Shown: positions 1-8,346, counted from the stretch's first letter. The stretch: DNA of 37,299 bases from Planctomycetaceae bacterium (GCA_024638965.1 JAHEJI010000030.1:1-37299), one strand, 5' to 3'. Made by a program: numbers and translations. The notes: generated by a model from the letters alone, not told the origin.

Positions 1-905
1 CCCGCTCGAATGCAGACGTCCTCATTCACGGCCCGTCGGGGAGCGGCCGCGAACATCTTGCCCGTGCCATTGATAACGAGCGGCGACCCAATTCGAACCC
101 GCCAATTCCACTGCATTGCGAACTTGCAGACCAGGAATTGATCCAAAGAAATATCAAAGAACTTGGATTGGCCAAAAGTCGAGAAGTTCGTTCCGCCGAT
201 TCCTCAGACTGTCTGTTGTTGCTCGATGTTGATCGACTTTCTGAAGTTGGGCAGGCGGAATTATGGGGATTTGTTACGTTAGCTGGATTCTCGCTACAGA
301 TCATTTCAACGTCCAGCCAGCCGTTGATGAAACTTGCCCATCAAAAAAAATTCCACCGTGGCTTGGCCGGTTTCCTCAGCACGATTTCACTGGAATTGCT
401 CCCGCTTACCGAAAGAGCAGGGGATCTGCCGATTCTGGCCCAGTCCATTCTCGAAGACATCAACGCCAACCGCACCCAACAACTCGCGGGATTTTCTGCG
501 GCGGCCATGCAACTGATTCAACAGTTTGATTGGCCCCAGAATATCGATCAGCTGCAACGTGACATTCGGGCAGCGGCCAACGTGGCCAACGGCAGAAAAA
601 TCGTTCTCGATGACCTGCCCGAGAATTTACGACAGGCCAGCCGGGCACTTGAAATCGGCCGCCCTATCGAAACGCAAATTCGGCTCGATGATTATTTGCA
701 GGAAATCGAAACCGAGTTGATCCTGCGAGCCATGAAACATGCAAAGGGCAATAAATCCAAGGCTGCCAAACTACTTGGGGTCAGCCGCCCGAAACTCTTG
801 AGGCGGCTGCGACAGCTCAAGTTTGATCCTGGCGACAGTGTCGAGAGCCCGGAACAGGAATTCGTGGACTCCTCGGCTTTTCAGGAGGCTGACGACAGTG
901 ATTGA
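1..905 (+). CDS. Degenerate sigma-54 activator-like protein with Fis-type HTH, 5' truncated
   Basis: The reading frame is open from base 3 to the stop at 903-905, so the gene starts before the window. The visible 300 residues follow the layout of an NtrC-family AAA+ domain plus a C-terminal Fis HTH. The Walker A region reads GPSGSGRE, with Arg where Lys is expected. The Walker B region reads LLLLDVDRL, with Val where the catalytic Glu is expected. The segment between them is about 53 residues, against about 60 in NtrC, and has no GAFTGA loop. The PLTERAGDLPILAQ and WPQNIDQL segments match the family, but the usual sensor-II Arg of GNVREL is missing. The last third carries a good Fis helix-turn-helix (KGNKSKAAKLLGVSRPKLLRR). 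It is therefore probably a DNA-binding protein unable to hydrolyse ATP or engage sigma-54. It heads an operon with the next two genes. Confidence 0.8.
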   Translation, partial: RSNADVLIHGPSGSGREHLARAIDNERRPNSNPPIPLHCELADQELIQRNIKELGLAKSREVRSADSSDCLLLLDVDRLSEVGQAELWGFVTLAGFSLQIISTSSQPLMKLAHQKKFHRGLAGFLSTISLELLPLTERAGDLPILAQSILEDINANRTQQLAGFSAAAMQLIQQFDWPQNIDQLQRDIRAAANVANGRKIVLDDLPENLRQASRALEIGRPIETQIRLDDYLQEIETELILRAMKHAKGNKSKAAKLLGVSRPKLLRRLRQLKFDPGDSVESPEQEFVDSSAFQEADDSD

Positions 906-1350
906 ATTGCGAAACCTGATTTTACTCACGCAGACCAATACCTGGTCCAATTCAATTCGTCGCCAAAATTGGCCGTTTCGAACGACTTGGGCCCTAGACA
1001 TTGACGACTTGATCGCCGAAGCTGCCATTCGTCCCGGAAGTATGGCAATCGTCGAAATCCCTGACTCGAAAATCGCCAAGTTTTGCCGGGAATTCGCCAA
1101 GCTGAACAACAGTCCGTATGATTTAGGGCTTTTGGCAGTCGGAAGCCACAAACTTCACGGTTGGGAATTCGCGATTCGTGCGGTTGGATTCTCCGACATA
1201 TTCTGGTCGACCTCTCAAGTTAAACGCATTGAGGATTTGGCCGTGCGTCATTTTCAAAATAACCCTCTTGCCAATCGTACTTTGGAAGAACGTTTTCGAA
1301 TCGATTTGCCCTGGAAACCCGTGACAACAACTTCACCCTACGTGGAATAA
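898..1350 (+). CDS. Small hypothetical protein, possibly a degenerate receiver domain
   Basis: A 150-residue protein read from a GTG at 898 that overlaps the stop of the preceding gene by 8 bases. An AGGAGG at 883-888 sits about 9 bases upstream and decides this start over longer in-frame candidates. I do not recognise a named family. The central part (MAIVEIPDSKIAKFCREF, then LGLLAVGS, then AIRAVGFSDIFWS) has the alternating hydrophobic strands and the late A-x-x-x-G-F-x-D pattern of a response-regulator receiver, but no clear phospho-acceptor Asp or conserved Lys. This resemblance is inference. Tight coupling to the degenerate activator upstream suggests the two act together. The stop is 3 bases before the mrp start. 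Confidence 0.7.
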   Translation: MIELRNLILLTQTNTWSNSIRRQNWPFRTTWALDIDDLIAEAAIRPGSMAIVEIPDSKIAKFCREFAKLNNSPYDLGLLAVGSHKLHGWEFAIRAVGFSDIFWSTSQVKRIEDLAVRHFQNNPLANRTLEERFRIDLPWKPVTTTSPYVE

Positions 1351-1353
1351 GGA

Positions 1354-2433
1354 ATGAACTTCAATCCAGAACTTGAAGAAAAGATTCGCGCTGCAATAAA
1401 AGACATCAAAGATCCGGAATCAGGTCGTGCCATCGGCGGCTCAAAACAAATTCATGACATCGGCGAGTTGAACGGCAAGATCACCGTGACCGTCGGGCTC
1501 ACGTCTTTTTGTTGGGCATTGAAGGAGCGTTTTCACGATACCGTAAAACAGAAGCTCGAAGCGGAATTCGGCGAGCTGAATTTTGACGTCGAGGTGGTTG
1601 AACATTTACGGCCCGCACAACCAAAAGGTCAAGTCGGATTGACAGCCAAAGCCGTCATCGCTGTGGGATCGGGGAAGGGTGGCGTCGGCAAAAGTACCGC
1701 AGCAATCTGTTTGGCATTGGCACTCAAAAGAGCCGGTTCAAAAGTCGGCTTGATGGATGCCGACGTGTACGGCCCAAGCGTTCCGCATCTTACCGGTGTG
1801 CGAGGTCAAGTCAGCAAGGTCGGCGAGAAAATCGGACCGCTTGATTTTGACGGTATCCCGTTGATGAGCATTGGCTTCATGGTGCCGCCGGACGAAGCAG
1901 TGATTTGGCGCGGCCCAATGCTGCACTCCGCGGTAACAACTTTTGTGCGAGACGTTGCCTGGGGGGATCTGGATTACTTGATCATCGATATGCCGCCGGG
2001 CACCGGCGATGTTGCACTTAGCCTTTCACAACTACTGCCCATAACAGGCACCGTCATTGTCTGTACTCCGCAAGAAGTCGCTTTGATCGATGCCATCAAA
2101 GCGGTTGGCATGTTCGAGAAAGTCAAGATTCCCATTCTTGGTTTAATCGAAAACATGAGCAGCTTCATTTGCCCCGACAACGGCAAGCGATACGACATAT
2201 TTGGAAAAGGCGGAGCAAAGGAATACGCTCAGCAGGCAAAGATTCCGTTTCTTGGTGAAATCCCTATCAACATCCAGTTACGTGAACGGGGTGACAAGGG
2301 CCAGATGACGGCCAATTTTGATGATCCCAACGTCGGGCCTTTTTTGGAGAAGATCGCGTTTCAGCTGTGCCAGAACATGGCTGAAACGGCCGCCCACAAG
2401 CCGGTCGTCGCCCAATTGCCTGTTTTGGGCTAG
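1354..2433 (+). CDS. mrp: Mrp/NBP35-family iron-sulfur carrier ATPase
   Basis: A 359-residue protein of normal family length. The N-terminal 90 residues are a MIP18/DUF59-like domain. The rest is a deviant-Walker P-loop ATPase: GSGKGGVGKSTAA near residue 106, a switch DADVYGPSVP, and the Mrp signature IDMPPGTGD. Family members load Fe-S clusters onto apoproteins in the cytoplasm. The usual C-terminal CxxC that ligates the cluster is not intact: the region reads SFICPDNGKRYDIFG, keeping only the first Cys. Such variants exist in the family, so the ATPase call is secure but the cluster-binding mode is uncertain. The start follows AAGGA immediately downstream of the previous stop, so it is translated as part of the same operon. 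A bidirectional terminator lies at about 2522-2556. Confidence 0.95.
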   Translation: MNFNPELEEKIRAAIKDIKDPESGRAIGGSKQIHDIGELNGKITVTVGLTSFCWALKERFHDTVKQKLEAEFGELNFDVEVVEHLRPAQPKGQVGLTAKAVIAVGSGKGGVGKSTAAICLALALKRAGSKVGLMDADVYGPSVPHLTGVRGQVSKVGEKIGPLDFDGIPLMSIGFMVPPDEAVIWRGPMLHSAVTTFVRDVAWGDLDYLIIDMPPGTGDVALSLSQLLPITGTVIVCTPQEVALIDAIKAVGMFEKVKIPILGLIENMSSFICPDNGKRYDIFGKGGAKEYAQQAKIPFLGEIPINIQLRERGDKGQMTANFDDPNVGPFLEKIAFQLCQNMAETAAHKPVVAQLPVLG

Positions 2434-2521
2434 GGTGCAACCGTTGAGCAATTTGGCCGAAAATAGCTGCTCTTGATTCCGTCTGTTGGCAACGTATCGG
2501 CCCTTCCGTTGCCCAACGCGC

Positions 2522-2556
2522 AAAAAAATAGGGCGGCTCAGATGGAGTCGCCCTTT
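2522..2556 (-). terminator. Rho-independent terminator, probably bidirectional
   Basis: Arms 2530-2538 and 2546-2554 (AGGGCGGCT / AGTCGCCCT, 9 pairs including one wobble) close a 7-base loop. Read on the minus strand the hairpin is followed by A and a run of seven T, ending the histone-like gene. On the plus strand it is followed by TTTCTCGTTGTTT, a weaker tail that could serve mrp. Confidence 0.8.
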
Positions 2557-2589
2557 CTCGTTGTTTCATCAAGACGCAAGCACAAAAGC

Positions 2590-2808
2590 CTACTTCTTCT
2601 TTTTGGCTACACGTCGCTTAGCTTTTTTCTTCGTAGCTTTTTTCTTCGTAGCTTTTTTCTTAGCTTTCTTCTTTGTAGCTTTTTTCTTAGCTTTCTTCTT
2701 TGTAGCTTTTTTCTTAGCTTTCTTCTTCGCTACTTTTTTCTTCGTAGCTTTTTTCTTCGTAGCTTTTTTCTTAGCTTTCTTCTTAGCAGCTTTCTTCTTT
2801 TTGGCCAC
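2590..2808 (-). CDS. Lys/Ala-rich histone H1-like DNA-binding protein
   Basis: A 72-residue protein made only of Lys, Ala, Thr, Val and Arg after the initiator Met, arranged as repeated KKKAT and KKKAKKKA units. This is the composition of bacterial histone H1/Hc-like and AlgP-like C-terminal tails, which bind DNA non-specifically through charge. There is no globular domain. The start is GTG at 2806-2808, chosen because GGAGG lies 7 bases upstream; the nearby ATG at 2820-2822 is out of frame. The gene itself is built from repeats of about 15 and 27 bp, so its length may vary between strains. It ends at a strong terminator and is preceded by about 1 kb of AT-rich intergenic DNA. Plus-strand frames across it are Phe-rich shadows. 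Confidence 0.85.
   Translation of the reverse strand: MAKKKKAAKKKAKKKATKKKATKKKVAKKKAKKKATKKKAKKKATKKKAKKKATKKKATKKKAKRRVAKKKK
2600..2806. repeat. Intragenic tandem repeats in the histone-like gene
   Basis: On the plus strand the gene is a succession of TAGCTTTTTTCTTCG-type 15-bp units and longer TAGCTTTTTTCTTAGCTTTC... 27-bp units, all multiples of three, so gain or loss of units keeps the frame. Confidence 0.8.
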
Positions 2809-2822
2809 AGGACGTCCTCCAT

Positions 2823-3831
2823 AAATAGACCTGGTGAGCTAACTCAGCTTTTGCATCTGCATGACGCAACAATAAATCAAAAGCCAAGGACAGTCACCAT
2901 TCGAGAAAAAAAACCAAAAACTAGTTAATAGTTTCGAATGGCAGTTCCGCCTGTCGATCTCCGAGATCGAACCATTCATAAACAGGTACAACCGTTCCAC
3001 ATACAACTCAAGTGAAAGAAAACTAAGTTCGAACCTTCAAGAGATTACGTGAGTAGTTATTCCTGATTTGATTGACGGACTCCATCGCGTTAAGTTTTAG
3101 AAAACTCTTCGATTAATTCAACATTGTTTTTGCGTTTTGCAAAAAAATTTTCACTGCGCGGCTTCGCCATTTCATTATTTATCTAACGCAAAACGTATTC
3201 GCAAAACGAATTGTACTGTTTAACAACGCCGTTTTCCCAAATTTCGTCTGCACCAAGTTGTTAAGTTTTATGAACTTGGCAATAGTTTGTCCAAAAATGC
3301 GATTTATAAACCAATTGAATCCGGAGAACTTCAATGCACAAACTGACGAAACAACTATCGATTTGATGACGTCAAAAAAAAATGGAACTTTTTTTCGAGA
3401 TTCAGGCAAAAAATTGAACGCGTGGGACAACATCGCGGTATTGGGTGAGTCGTACGCCTGGATTTGTTTTCGACGCGTGAATTGTATCAAATCGAAACTT
3501 TTGACACTTCAAATCGTAGTCAAGCTGCTCTACACACCACAATTGCGAAAAAAAACTGTACCAATAAATTTCATGCGCTAGAAATAAGTTGGCGTCATGC
3601 ACTTTGAATCAGTCAATTCGTTATTTTGTCACCAACGAATTCATCATCGTAAAAAAAAATTGAAAAAAAATTTGGTTTTTTTTCAAACAACAACCCATTC
3701 AGTCAATTTGCGATGCCGTTGCGCGCCTTTTTGAAAACCCATCAACAAAACTAGTCGGCAAACATCTTGATGAACGCGGACCTGTTTCGTTGATCGGTTC
3801 AGCCGTAAGTAGCCGACCCTATCAGCCCGAT
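2823..3831. other. AT-rich intergenic region, about 1 kb, without a convincing gene
   Basis: This stretch is visibly richer in A/T than its surroundings, with many A or T runs. It carries a perfect short palindrome CGATCTCCGAGATCG near 2956-2970, 8-bp inverted repeats at 2897-2904 and 2934-2941, and a poly-A/poly-T inverted repeat at 3660-3686. Open frames of about 100 codons exist on both strands near 3179-3581, but neither has a ribosome site, recognisable domain or ordinary composition. No tRNA or known RNA was recognised. It probably contains the promoter of the histone-like gene. Confidence 0.6.
3660..3686. repeat. Perfect A8/T8 inverted repeat
   Basis: TTGAAAAAAAA at 3660-3670 is exactly complementary to TTTTTTTTCAA at 3676-3686 around the loop TTTGG. 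It is preceded by another A9 run at 3651-3659. The AT-only stem is not a standard terminator. It could be a bent-DNA or protein-binding site. Confidence 0.6.
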
Positions 3832-4374
3832 TCAAACCCGTAGTTGCCAACGCCAAACCGTTCCGTCATCCGGATCTTCAACTTCGCCTTCGCATTCAAA
3901 ATTGTTTCGCTCGAGGATCCGGCACGACGCGTTACGTTTTGGCAGTGTATGAGCCATCACACGCTGCACGTCCGGGCCACTTTTGGCCACGTTAACGAGT
4001 TCTGCGGCCAGGCGAGTACCGATCCCTCGCGACTCGTATTCCGGCAAGGTGTGATACGCGATTTCAACCGCGGATTCCGCGTCGGGATTACCCTTGAAAC
4101 CGCCAAGGCCCACGATCGCTGGACCTTTAAATTCGCTGATATTATCAGCGATTGCCAGGTACCCGGTCCAGGGATTTACCGCGGCAATCTTGTCGTAGAA
4201 TGCCAGCGATTGCTCGACCAGCGGGCGAAGATGCGTCAACTGCTCTGGCTTTATATGGGCTCCACAAAACTTGGTGAAACGGTCAACGGAGTCCATCGCC
4301 GCAAACATTTCTCGCGACAACGGCAAAAGACGAAACTGGTTCGTTGGAGAACCGTCTTTCATGATTGGTATCAC
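3832..4374 (-). CDS. GNAT-family N-acetyltransferase
   Basis: A 180-residue protein with the GNAT acetyl-CoA binding core: the strand EIAYHTLPEY is followed by ESRGIGTRLAAELV (motif A, R-G-x-G-T), then the NASCRILERNNF helix and F-x-x-E-G-E typical of RimJ/RimL-like members. It transfers acetyl from acetyl-CoA to an amine; the substrate cannot be read from sequence. The longest start is GTG at 4374; an ATG at 4360-4362 four codons later is equally possible, as neither has a clear ribosome site. It is the last gene of a likely lpxB-M50-GNAT unit, 83 bases downstream of the protease. Confidence 0.85.
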   Translation of the reverse strand: MIPIMKDGSPTNQFRLLPLSREMFAAMDSVDRFTKFCGAHIKPEQLTHLRPLVEQSLAFYDKIAAVNPWTGYLAIADNISEFKGPAIVGLGGFKGNPDAESAVEIAYHTLPEYESRGIGTRLAAELVNVAKSGPDVQRVMAHTLPKRNASCRILERNNFECEGEVEDPDDGTVWRWQLRV

Positions 4375-4457
4375 TAAAGAGTAAGAATATATTCATCCTT
4401 GCGCAAATCCACTTTCAACAGAGACCAATCTGCATCCAAGGTTCGCGCATGTCGCAC

Positions 4458-5261
4458 CTACCAAGGCCCCCGCCCACCAAAGGAGCCAAAAGAACTGAGT
4501 GATTGATAATTGATATACGCCATGTAGCCAAAGAAGAATGCAATGAAATGATCGCCAATGCTCAGTGCGTAGACTGCGATGAGCGCTGCCGCAACGACTG
4601 AAGCGATAAGACTATAGCGAATCCCATTACTCGGATCGAACTGGTTCAACAACTCGCGTGTAGCCTGACCGCCGTCCAGCGGAAAAACGGGAGCCAGATT
4701 TAAGACATTCCAGAATACATTCACCCACATGCCCATAAATAAGAAAATAAACATCGCCCCGTTACCTGCTAAACTTGTATTGCGCAAATCCGGGACGAGC
4801 GTTGGCATGAAGCTGCCAGTCAGAACCTTGATCTCGCCACCCAACAAATACACGAGACCAATAAACACGCCAGCAAGGCAGAATCCAAAAAAAGGACCGG
4901 CCAATGAAACCAGGATTTGTTGATTCGATGTCAGACTTTGTTTCGACCGGATCGACCAGGAACCACCTGAATCCGGAATCGCCAAGCCGCCCATCCAGTA
5001 GAGCAGGATTCGAGACGGAATCCCGAACATCCGAAATGCAAACGTGTGACCCAGTTCATGAACCAGAATTGAGATAAAAAAGACAACGACCAAAACCAGC
5101 AACGTCACTCCGATGTTAACTTCGAGCTGTTCCGCCATTGAAAAAACGGAGCCGCCCAAGATAACAGGCATAATAAAAAATGCCGGGTGAACGCGAACCG
5201 GAAAACCCAGGAACGAAAAACTAAAGTCGTACGCCGTCGCACGTGGCTCTTGAAACAGCAC
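4458..5261 (-). CDS. Site-2-protease-like M50 membrane metalloprotease
   Basis: A 267-residue integral membrane protein. The zinc motif HELGH is at residues 68-72 inside a hydrophobic segment, and the second motif PVFPLDGG is near residues 191-198, where Asp supplies the third ligand. Several further membrane segments flank these, matching the compact M50B family that cleaves membrane-embedded substrates. There is no PDZ or CBS domain. The start is GTG at 5261 with AGGTGGAG about 7 bases upstream. It lies 93 bases downstream of lpxB on the same strand. Family members often act in regulated intramembrane proteolysis; the substrate here is unknown. Confidence 0.88.
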   Translation of the reverse strand: MLFQEPRATAYDFSFSFLGFPVRVHPAFFIMPVILGGSVFSMAEQLEVNIGVTLLVLVVVFFISILVHELGHTFAFRMFGIPSRILLYWMGGLAIPDSGGSWSIRSKQSLTSNQQILVSLAGPFFGFCLAGVFIGLVYLLGGEIKVLTGSFMPTLVPDLRNTSLAGNGAMFIFLFMGMWVNVFWNVLNLAPVFPLDGGQATRELLNQFDPSNGIRYSLIASVVAAALIAVYALSIGDHFIAFFFGYMAYINYQSLSSFGSFGGRGPW

Positions 5262-5354
5262 TGAAAGACTCCACCTGTAGAAATGACTGAATTATTCTAG
5301 CGAACCAAGGCGGTTGTTCCATGAAGGCCGAGACAATTCAACGACCAGAATTGC

Positions 5355-6650
5355 TCAAGCGGCTTTTTTGTCGCTCGCGGGTTCGACAAACACGGTTTCG
5401 GCGGCTTGGTCCAAAAGCTCCAACGAAAACGCTGGAATCTCGCTCTTATTGATTCGCCGATAGGTTAAGGGGGAGATTGCGTCCAGGATGTAATCGGCCG
5501 CCCGTTCCGTAGCACCCGGAAGAGCGTACTTCGTCGCCAACTCGTCCATCTTGGCAGATTTTTCGGCTGCAGTCTCTGGATTCTTGAACCAGCCAATCAC
5601 GTGGGCAGCCATATCAGCGGATCGATCGACCGGGGTCAAATACTCCGGCATCACGGTTGGAATCGCTTCAGGGGCATCGGGATCGTAAATCTTCCCGGAT
5701 GTCGCCCCAATTTCATCGGTCTCAATCAGGTTGACCAGCGTGATGAATTTCACTTTGAGATAGTACGGACACATCAACATGTACAGCCAGCTGGGCTTGT
5801 ACACGATAACCGTTGGCTTGCGATGATAAAGCAACTCCAAGGAAACCGAGCCGCTGCAGGCGATACACGCATCCGCCCCCTTCATCAGCTCGGGAGTTCG
5901 TTCCAGATAGAGGTCTGCCTCGACCTCATGCTCTCCCAACAGCTCCTCAGCCCGCGCAAACTGTTTTCGGTTGAAGCAGGCGACTGCGACCCGCACATTT
6001 TCCACTTGTTGTTTGACGATGTTGGCAGCCGACAGCAGCATCGGTAAGTGATTTTCAACTTCCTGGTTTCGTGAACCGGGCAGCAGTGTCAGGAGTTTTT
6101 CGTGAGGTTGCTTACACGATTCGACAAATTCTTCGTCATAAGTTTGCGCACTCAGTTGATCAAAAAATGGATGGCCCACATAAGTCGCCTGGCAATTGCG
6201 TTTTTCGAACCAGTCCGCTTCGAAAGGCAATTTACATAATACGTGATCGACCCATTTGCGAATTTTCTTGATTCGCCAGCCACCCCACGCCCACATCTGG
6301 GGCACGCCGTAAAAGAACACCGGAATCCCCTGCTTTTTTGCCCGCTTGGCAATCCACCAGTTGAACCCGGAAAAATCGATCAGCACGACGGCATCGACTT
6401 TGTTTGACTTGAAGAATTTTTCGGCGTCATTTGCGAGCTGTCGGAATTGACCGATCTTTTTTAGTGCTCCCCAGATAAACATCACTGCCAGCTGCGTGAG
6501 GTCGAAATGGAGTTTGCATCCCGCTTCTTGCATCTTGGGTCCGCCATAGCCAACACATTCGATATTTGGGTTTCGGGCTTTTAGATGACGAATCAGATTC
6601 GAGGCATGCAGGTCGCCACTGGGTTCTCCAACAGAAAAAAAGATGCGCAC
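5355..6650 (-). CDS. lpxB: Lipid-A-disaccharide synthase
   Basis: A 431-residue GT19 glycosyltransferase that joins UDP-diacylglucosamine and lipid X into the lipid A disaccharide at the inner membrane. The N-terminus reads FFSVGEPSGDLHASNL, the family hallmark, followed by YGGPKM, VLIDFSGFNWWIAK, FFYGVPQMWAWG and YVGHPFFDQ. The C-terminal half has LLPGSRNQEVENHLP and the acceptor/donor region ACSGSVSLELLYHRKPTVIVYK. It is about 50 residues longer than the E. coli enzyme, mostly at the C-terminus. The start is GTG at 6650 with AAGGA 6 to 7 bases upstream; the ATG at 6655-6657 is out of frame. It shows that the organism makes LPS-type lipid A. It is divergent from the cytochrome c gene. Confidence 0.96.
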   Translation of the reverse strand: MRIFFSVGEPSGDLHASNLIRHLKARNPNIECVGYGGPKMQEAGCKLHFDLTQLAVMFIWGALKKIGQFRQLANDAEKFFKSNKVDAVVLIDFSGFNWWIAKRAKKQGIPVFFYGVPQMWAWGGWRIKKIRKWVDHVLCKLPFEADWFEKRNCQATYVGHPFFDQLSAQTYDEEFVESCKQPHEKLLTLLPGSRNQEVENHLPMLLSAANIVKQQVENVRVAVACFNRKQFARAEELLGEHEVEADLYLERTPELMKGADACIACSGSVSLELLYHRKPTVIVYKPSWLYMLMCPYYLKVKFITLVNLIETDEIGATSGKIYDPDAPEAIPTVMPEYLTPVDRSADMAAHVIGWFKNPETAAEKSAKMDELATKYALPGATERAADYILDAISPLTYRRINKSEIPAFSLELLDQAAETVFVEPASDKKAA

Positions 6651-6791
6651 CGTTCATCCTTGAGCGATAAGTTGTTAATCTCATGTACAACAGACGGATT
6701 ATGACAAATGCCCCAGATTGTTGAAAGATCGCATTTTTGTCGCCAAAATATGTGTTTACGAGCTTAGACCAACAAAAGTGACTCAACCCGT

Positions 6792-8300
6792 ATGATGATT
6801 CGATTGCTGCAGCCCGCTTGTTTTGTGTTGGTCTGCCTGGCGATCGTATTGCGGGTTGATGGCGCGATTGAAGATGTTGGAGAAGCCGACGACTCCCCCG
6901 TTGGGATCAATTTTCAGACGCAAATCTGGCCGATCCTGCAACGCAAATGTCTTAGGTGTCACGACTCGAATATCACTGAAGCAGGATTGAACCTTGAATC
7001 AAAAACTCTCAGCGAAGCCGGAGGCCACACGGGCAACACCATCCTTGGAAACGATCCACAACAAAGTGAACTCTTCCAACGCATCATTTCCGACGACGAA
7101 GCGTACCGGATGCCCAACGAGGGAACGCCGTTAAGCCAAGCCGAAATTGAAGTCTTCCGCGAATGGATTTCTCAGGGTTCAGATTGGCCTGAGGTCCTGG
7201 CCCCTGGCGAATCAGGTTTTTCGGCAACGATCTCGAGATACTTCCATCGATATTTCGACCCGCTTCGAACTGCTTACGAACGGGACGGCAAATATCTTCA
7301 GTTTTTGGGATTTCCGTTGGTCGTATTTCTTTTGTGTATCGTCATTACCGAGCGAATTAAGAGGTCACGAGTTCGCAAGAGCCCGACCCAACCGGATCAG
7401 ATGGCCCGACCCAAAAAAGGACCGGAACGAATCGGCTACCTTCATTATTTCGCTGGACTAATGGCCTTCATTGCGATTGGTTTTGGAATGTATCATTTCG
7501 GCGCTGTCCAAAGCACGAACTCACAAATTGAACAACTGGAACTTACGATTGCCGAGCTGCGCGGTGAACGCGCAGAAGGCAATTACGGTCCGGCCAGTAA
7601 GCGACCCGTACCACCGCGGCGCCGACATCCCAAGCGACTCGGTGGCGTCTATTACCGCGGGAATGATGAACGCAATCCGAAATTGTTCAATGGTGGCTAT
7701 TACCGGACGGCCAACCTGGATGTCTGGCTTTCCAACTCCGATGGAACGCGTTTGAAATGGGACGATCCAGTCGATGACGACTCGTTGTTTATTACCTTGC
7801 AGATCAAAAGGGCTCCCATCGCGACATCCCAATTATTTACGCCGCGGGTGATGAGCGGGATCTTTATGAGTCGCCAAGTGCCTGACGAGGATCCGGCCGA
7901 ACTAAAAGACGCTCCAGTTGGTTTCATCCCGGTCGAAGAAGGAGAACGTTGGATCGCCCACTATCTGATTACAGATTCCGCGAAATCGTTGGACGATGAA
8001 CTCAAAGGCATGGTCTATGTTTACCAAGGCAAACTGGTTGGCAGTCGAGTTTCGGGCAGGATTCATTACGGAATTGAATTCGACATTATTGTGAGCGACG
8101 GGAAAATCTCCAGGGAATCGGAGGTTTGGATGGGCTCCATTTTCAATCTCGGGGCTGGATTGTTGATTCCGGCCGACAATCGAATGGCACTTGGCGAGTG
8201 GTTTGACTTTCGACCGATTCCTGTAATCGAAGGTGAAAACACAACCGATCCCGAGTTACTGGGAATCCCGGAACATGAAGAAGCCGCCTACAACAAGTAG
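6792..8300 (+). CDS. Membrane protein with N-terminal PSCyt1-type cytochrome c domain
   Basis: A 502-residue protein. A signal or anchor helix occupies residues 1-24. Residues 45-135 are a planctomycete-type cytochrome c domain (PSCyt1) with the haem motif CLRCH at 53-57, the family segment SELFQRIISDDEAYRMP supplying a probable axial Met at about 107, and VFREWISQGSDWP at its end. Two membrane helices follow at about 170-187 and 216-237, then a short coiled coil (about 243-260). A C-terminal domain of about 240 residues contains a proline/arginine-rich linker and no family I recognise. The haem domain should face the periplasm. PSCyt1 usually precedes large planctomycete PSD1-type proteins; here it is joined to a different C-terminal part. 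It shares a convergent terminator with the YHS-like gene. Confidence 0.85.
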   Translation: MMIRLLQPACFVLVCLAIVLRVDGAIEDVGEADDSPVGINFQTQIWPILQRKCLRCHDSNITEAGLNLESKTLSEAGGHTGNTILGNDPQQSELFQRIISDDEAYRMPNEGTPLSQAEIEVFREWISQGSDWPEVLAPGESGFSATISRYFHRYFDPLRTAYERDGKYLQFLGFPLVVFLLCIVITERIKRSRVRKSPTQPDQMARPKKGPERIGYLHYFAGLMAFIAIGFGMYHFGAVQSTNSQIEQLELTIAELRGERAEGNYGPASKRPVPPRRRHPKRLGGVYYRGNDERNPKLFNGGYYRTANLDVWLSNSDGTRLKWDDPVDDDSLFITLQIKRAPIATSQLFTPRVMSGIFMSRQVPDEDPAELKDAPVGFIPVEEGERWIAHYLITDSAKSLDDELKGMVYVYQGKLVGSRVSGRIHYGIEFDIIVSDGKISRESEVWMGSIFNLGAGLLIPADNRMALGEWFDFRPIPVIEGENTTDPELLGIPEHEEAAYNK

Positions 8301-8346
8301 GTTGTTTCGTTCTGCGTTCGTCTCCACAACAAGGTCTCCTGTCTCC

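Noticed and set aside
2473-2928. Plus-strand Phe/Leu-rich frames across the histone-like gene
   Set aside because: They are mirror images of the Lys-rich repeats on the minus strand and have no ribosome site.
3179-3581. Open frames of about 103-107 codons on both strands in the AT-rich gap
   Set aside because: They overlap each other on opposite strands, lack ribosome sites and domain resemblance, and their composition follows the AT-rich DNA.
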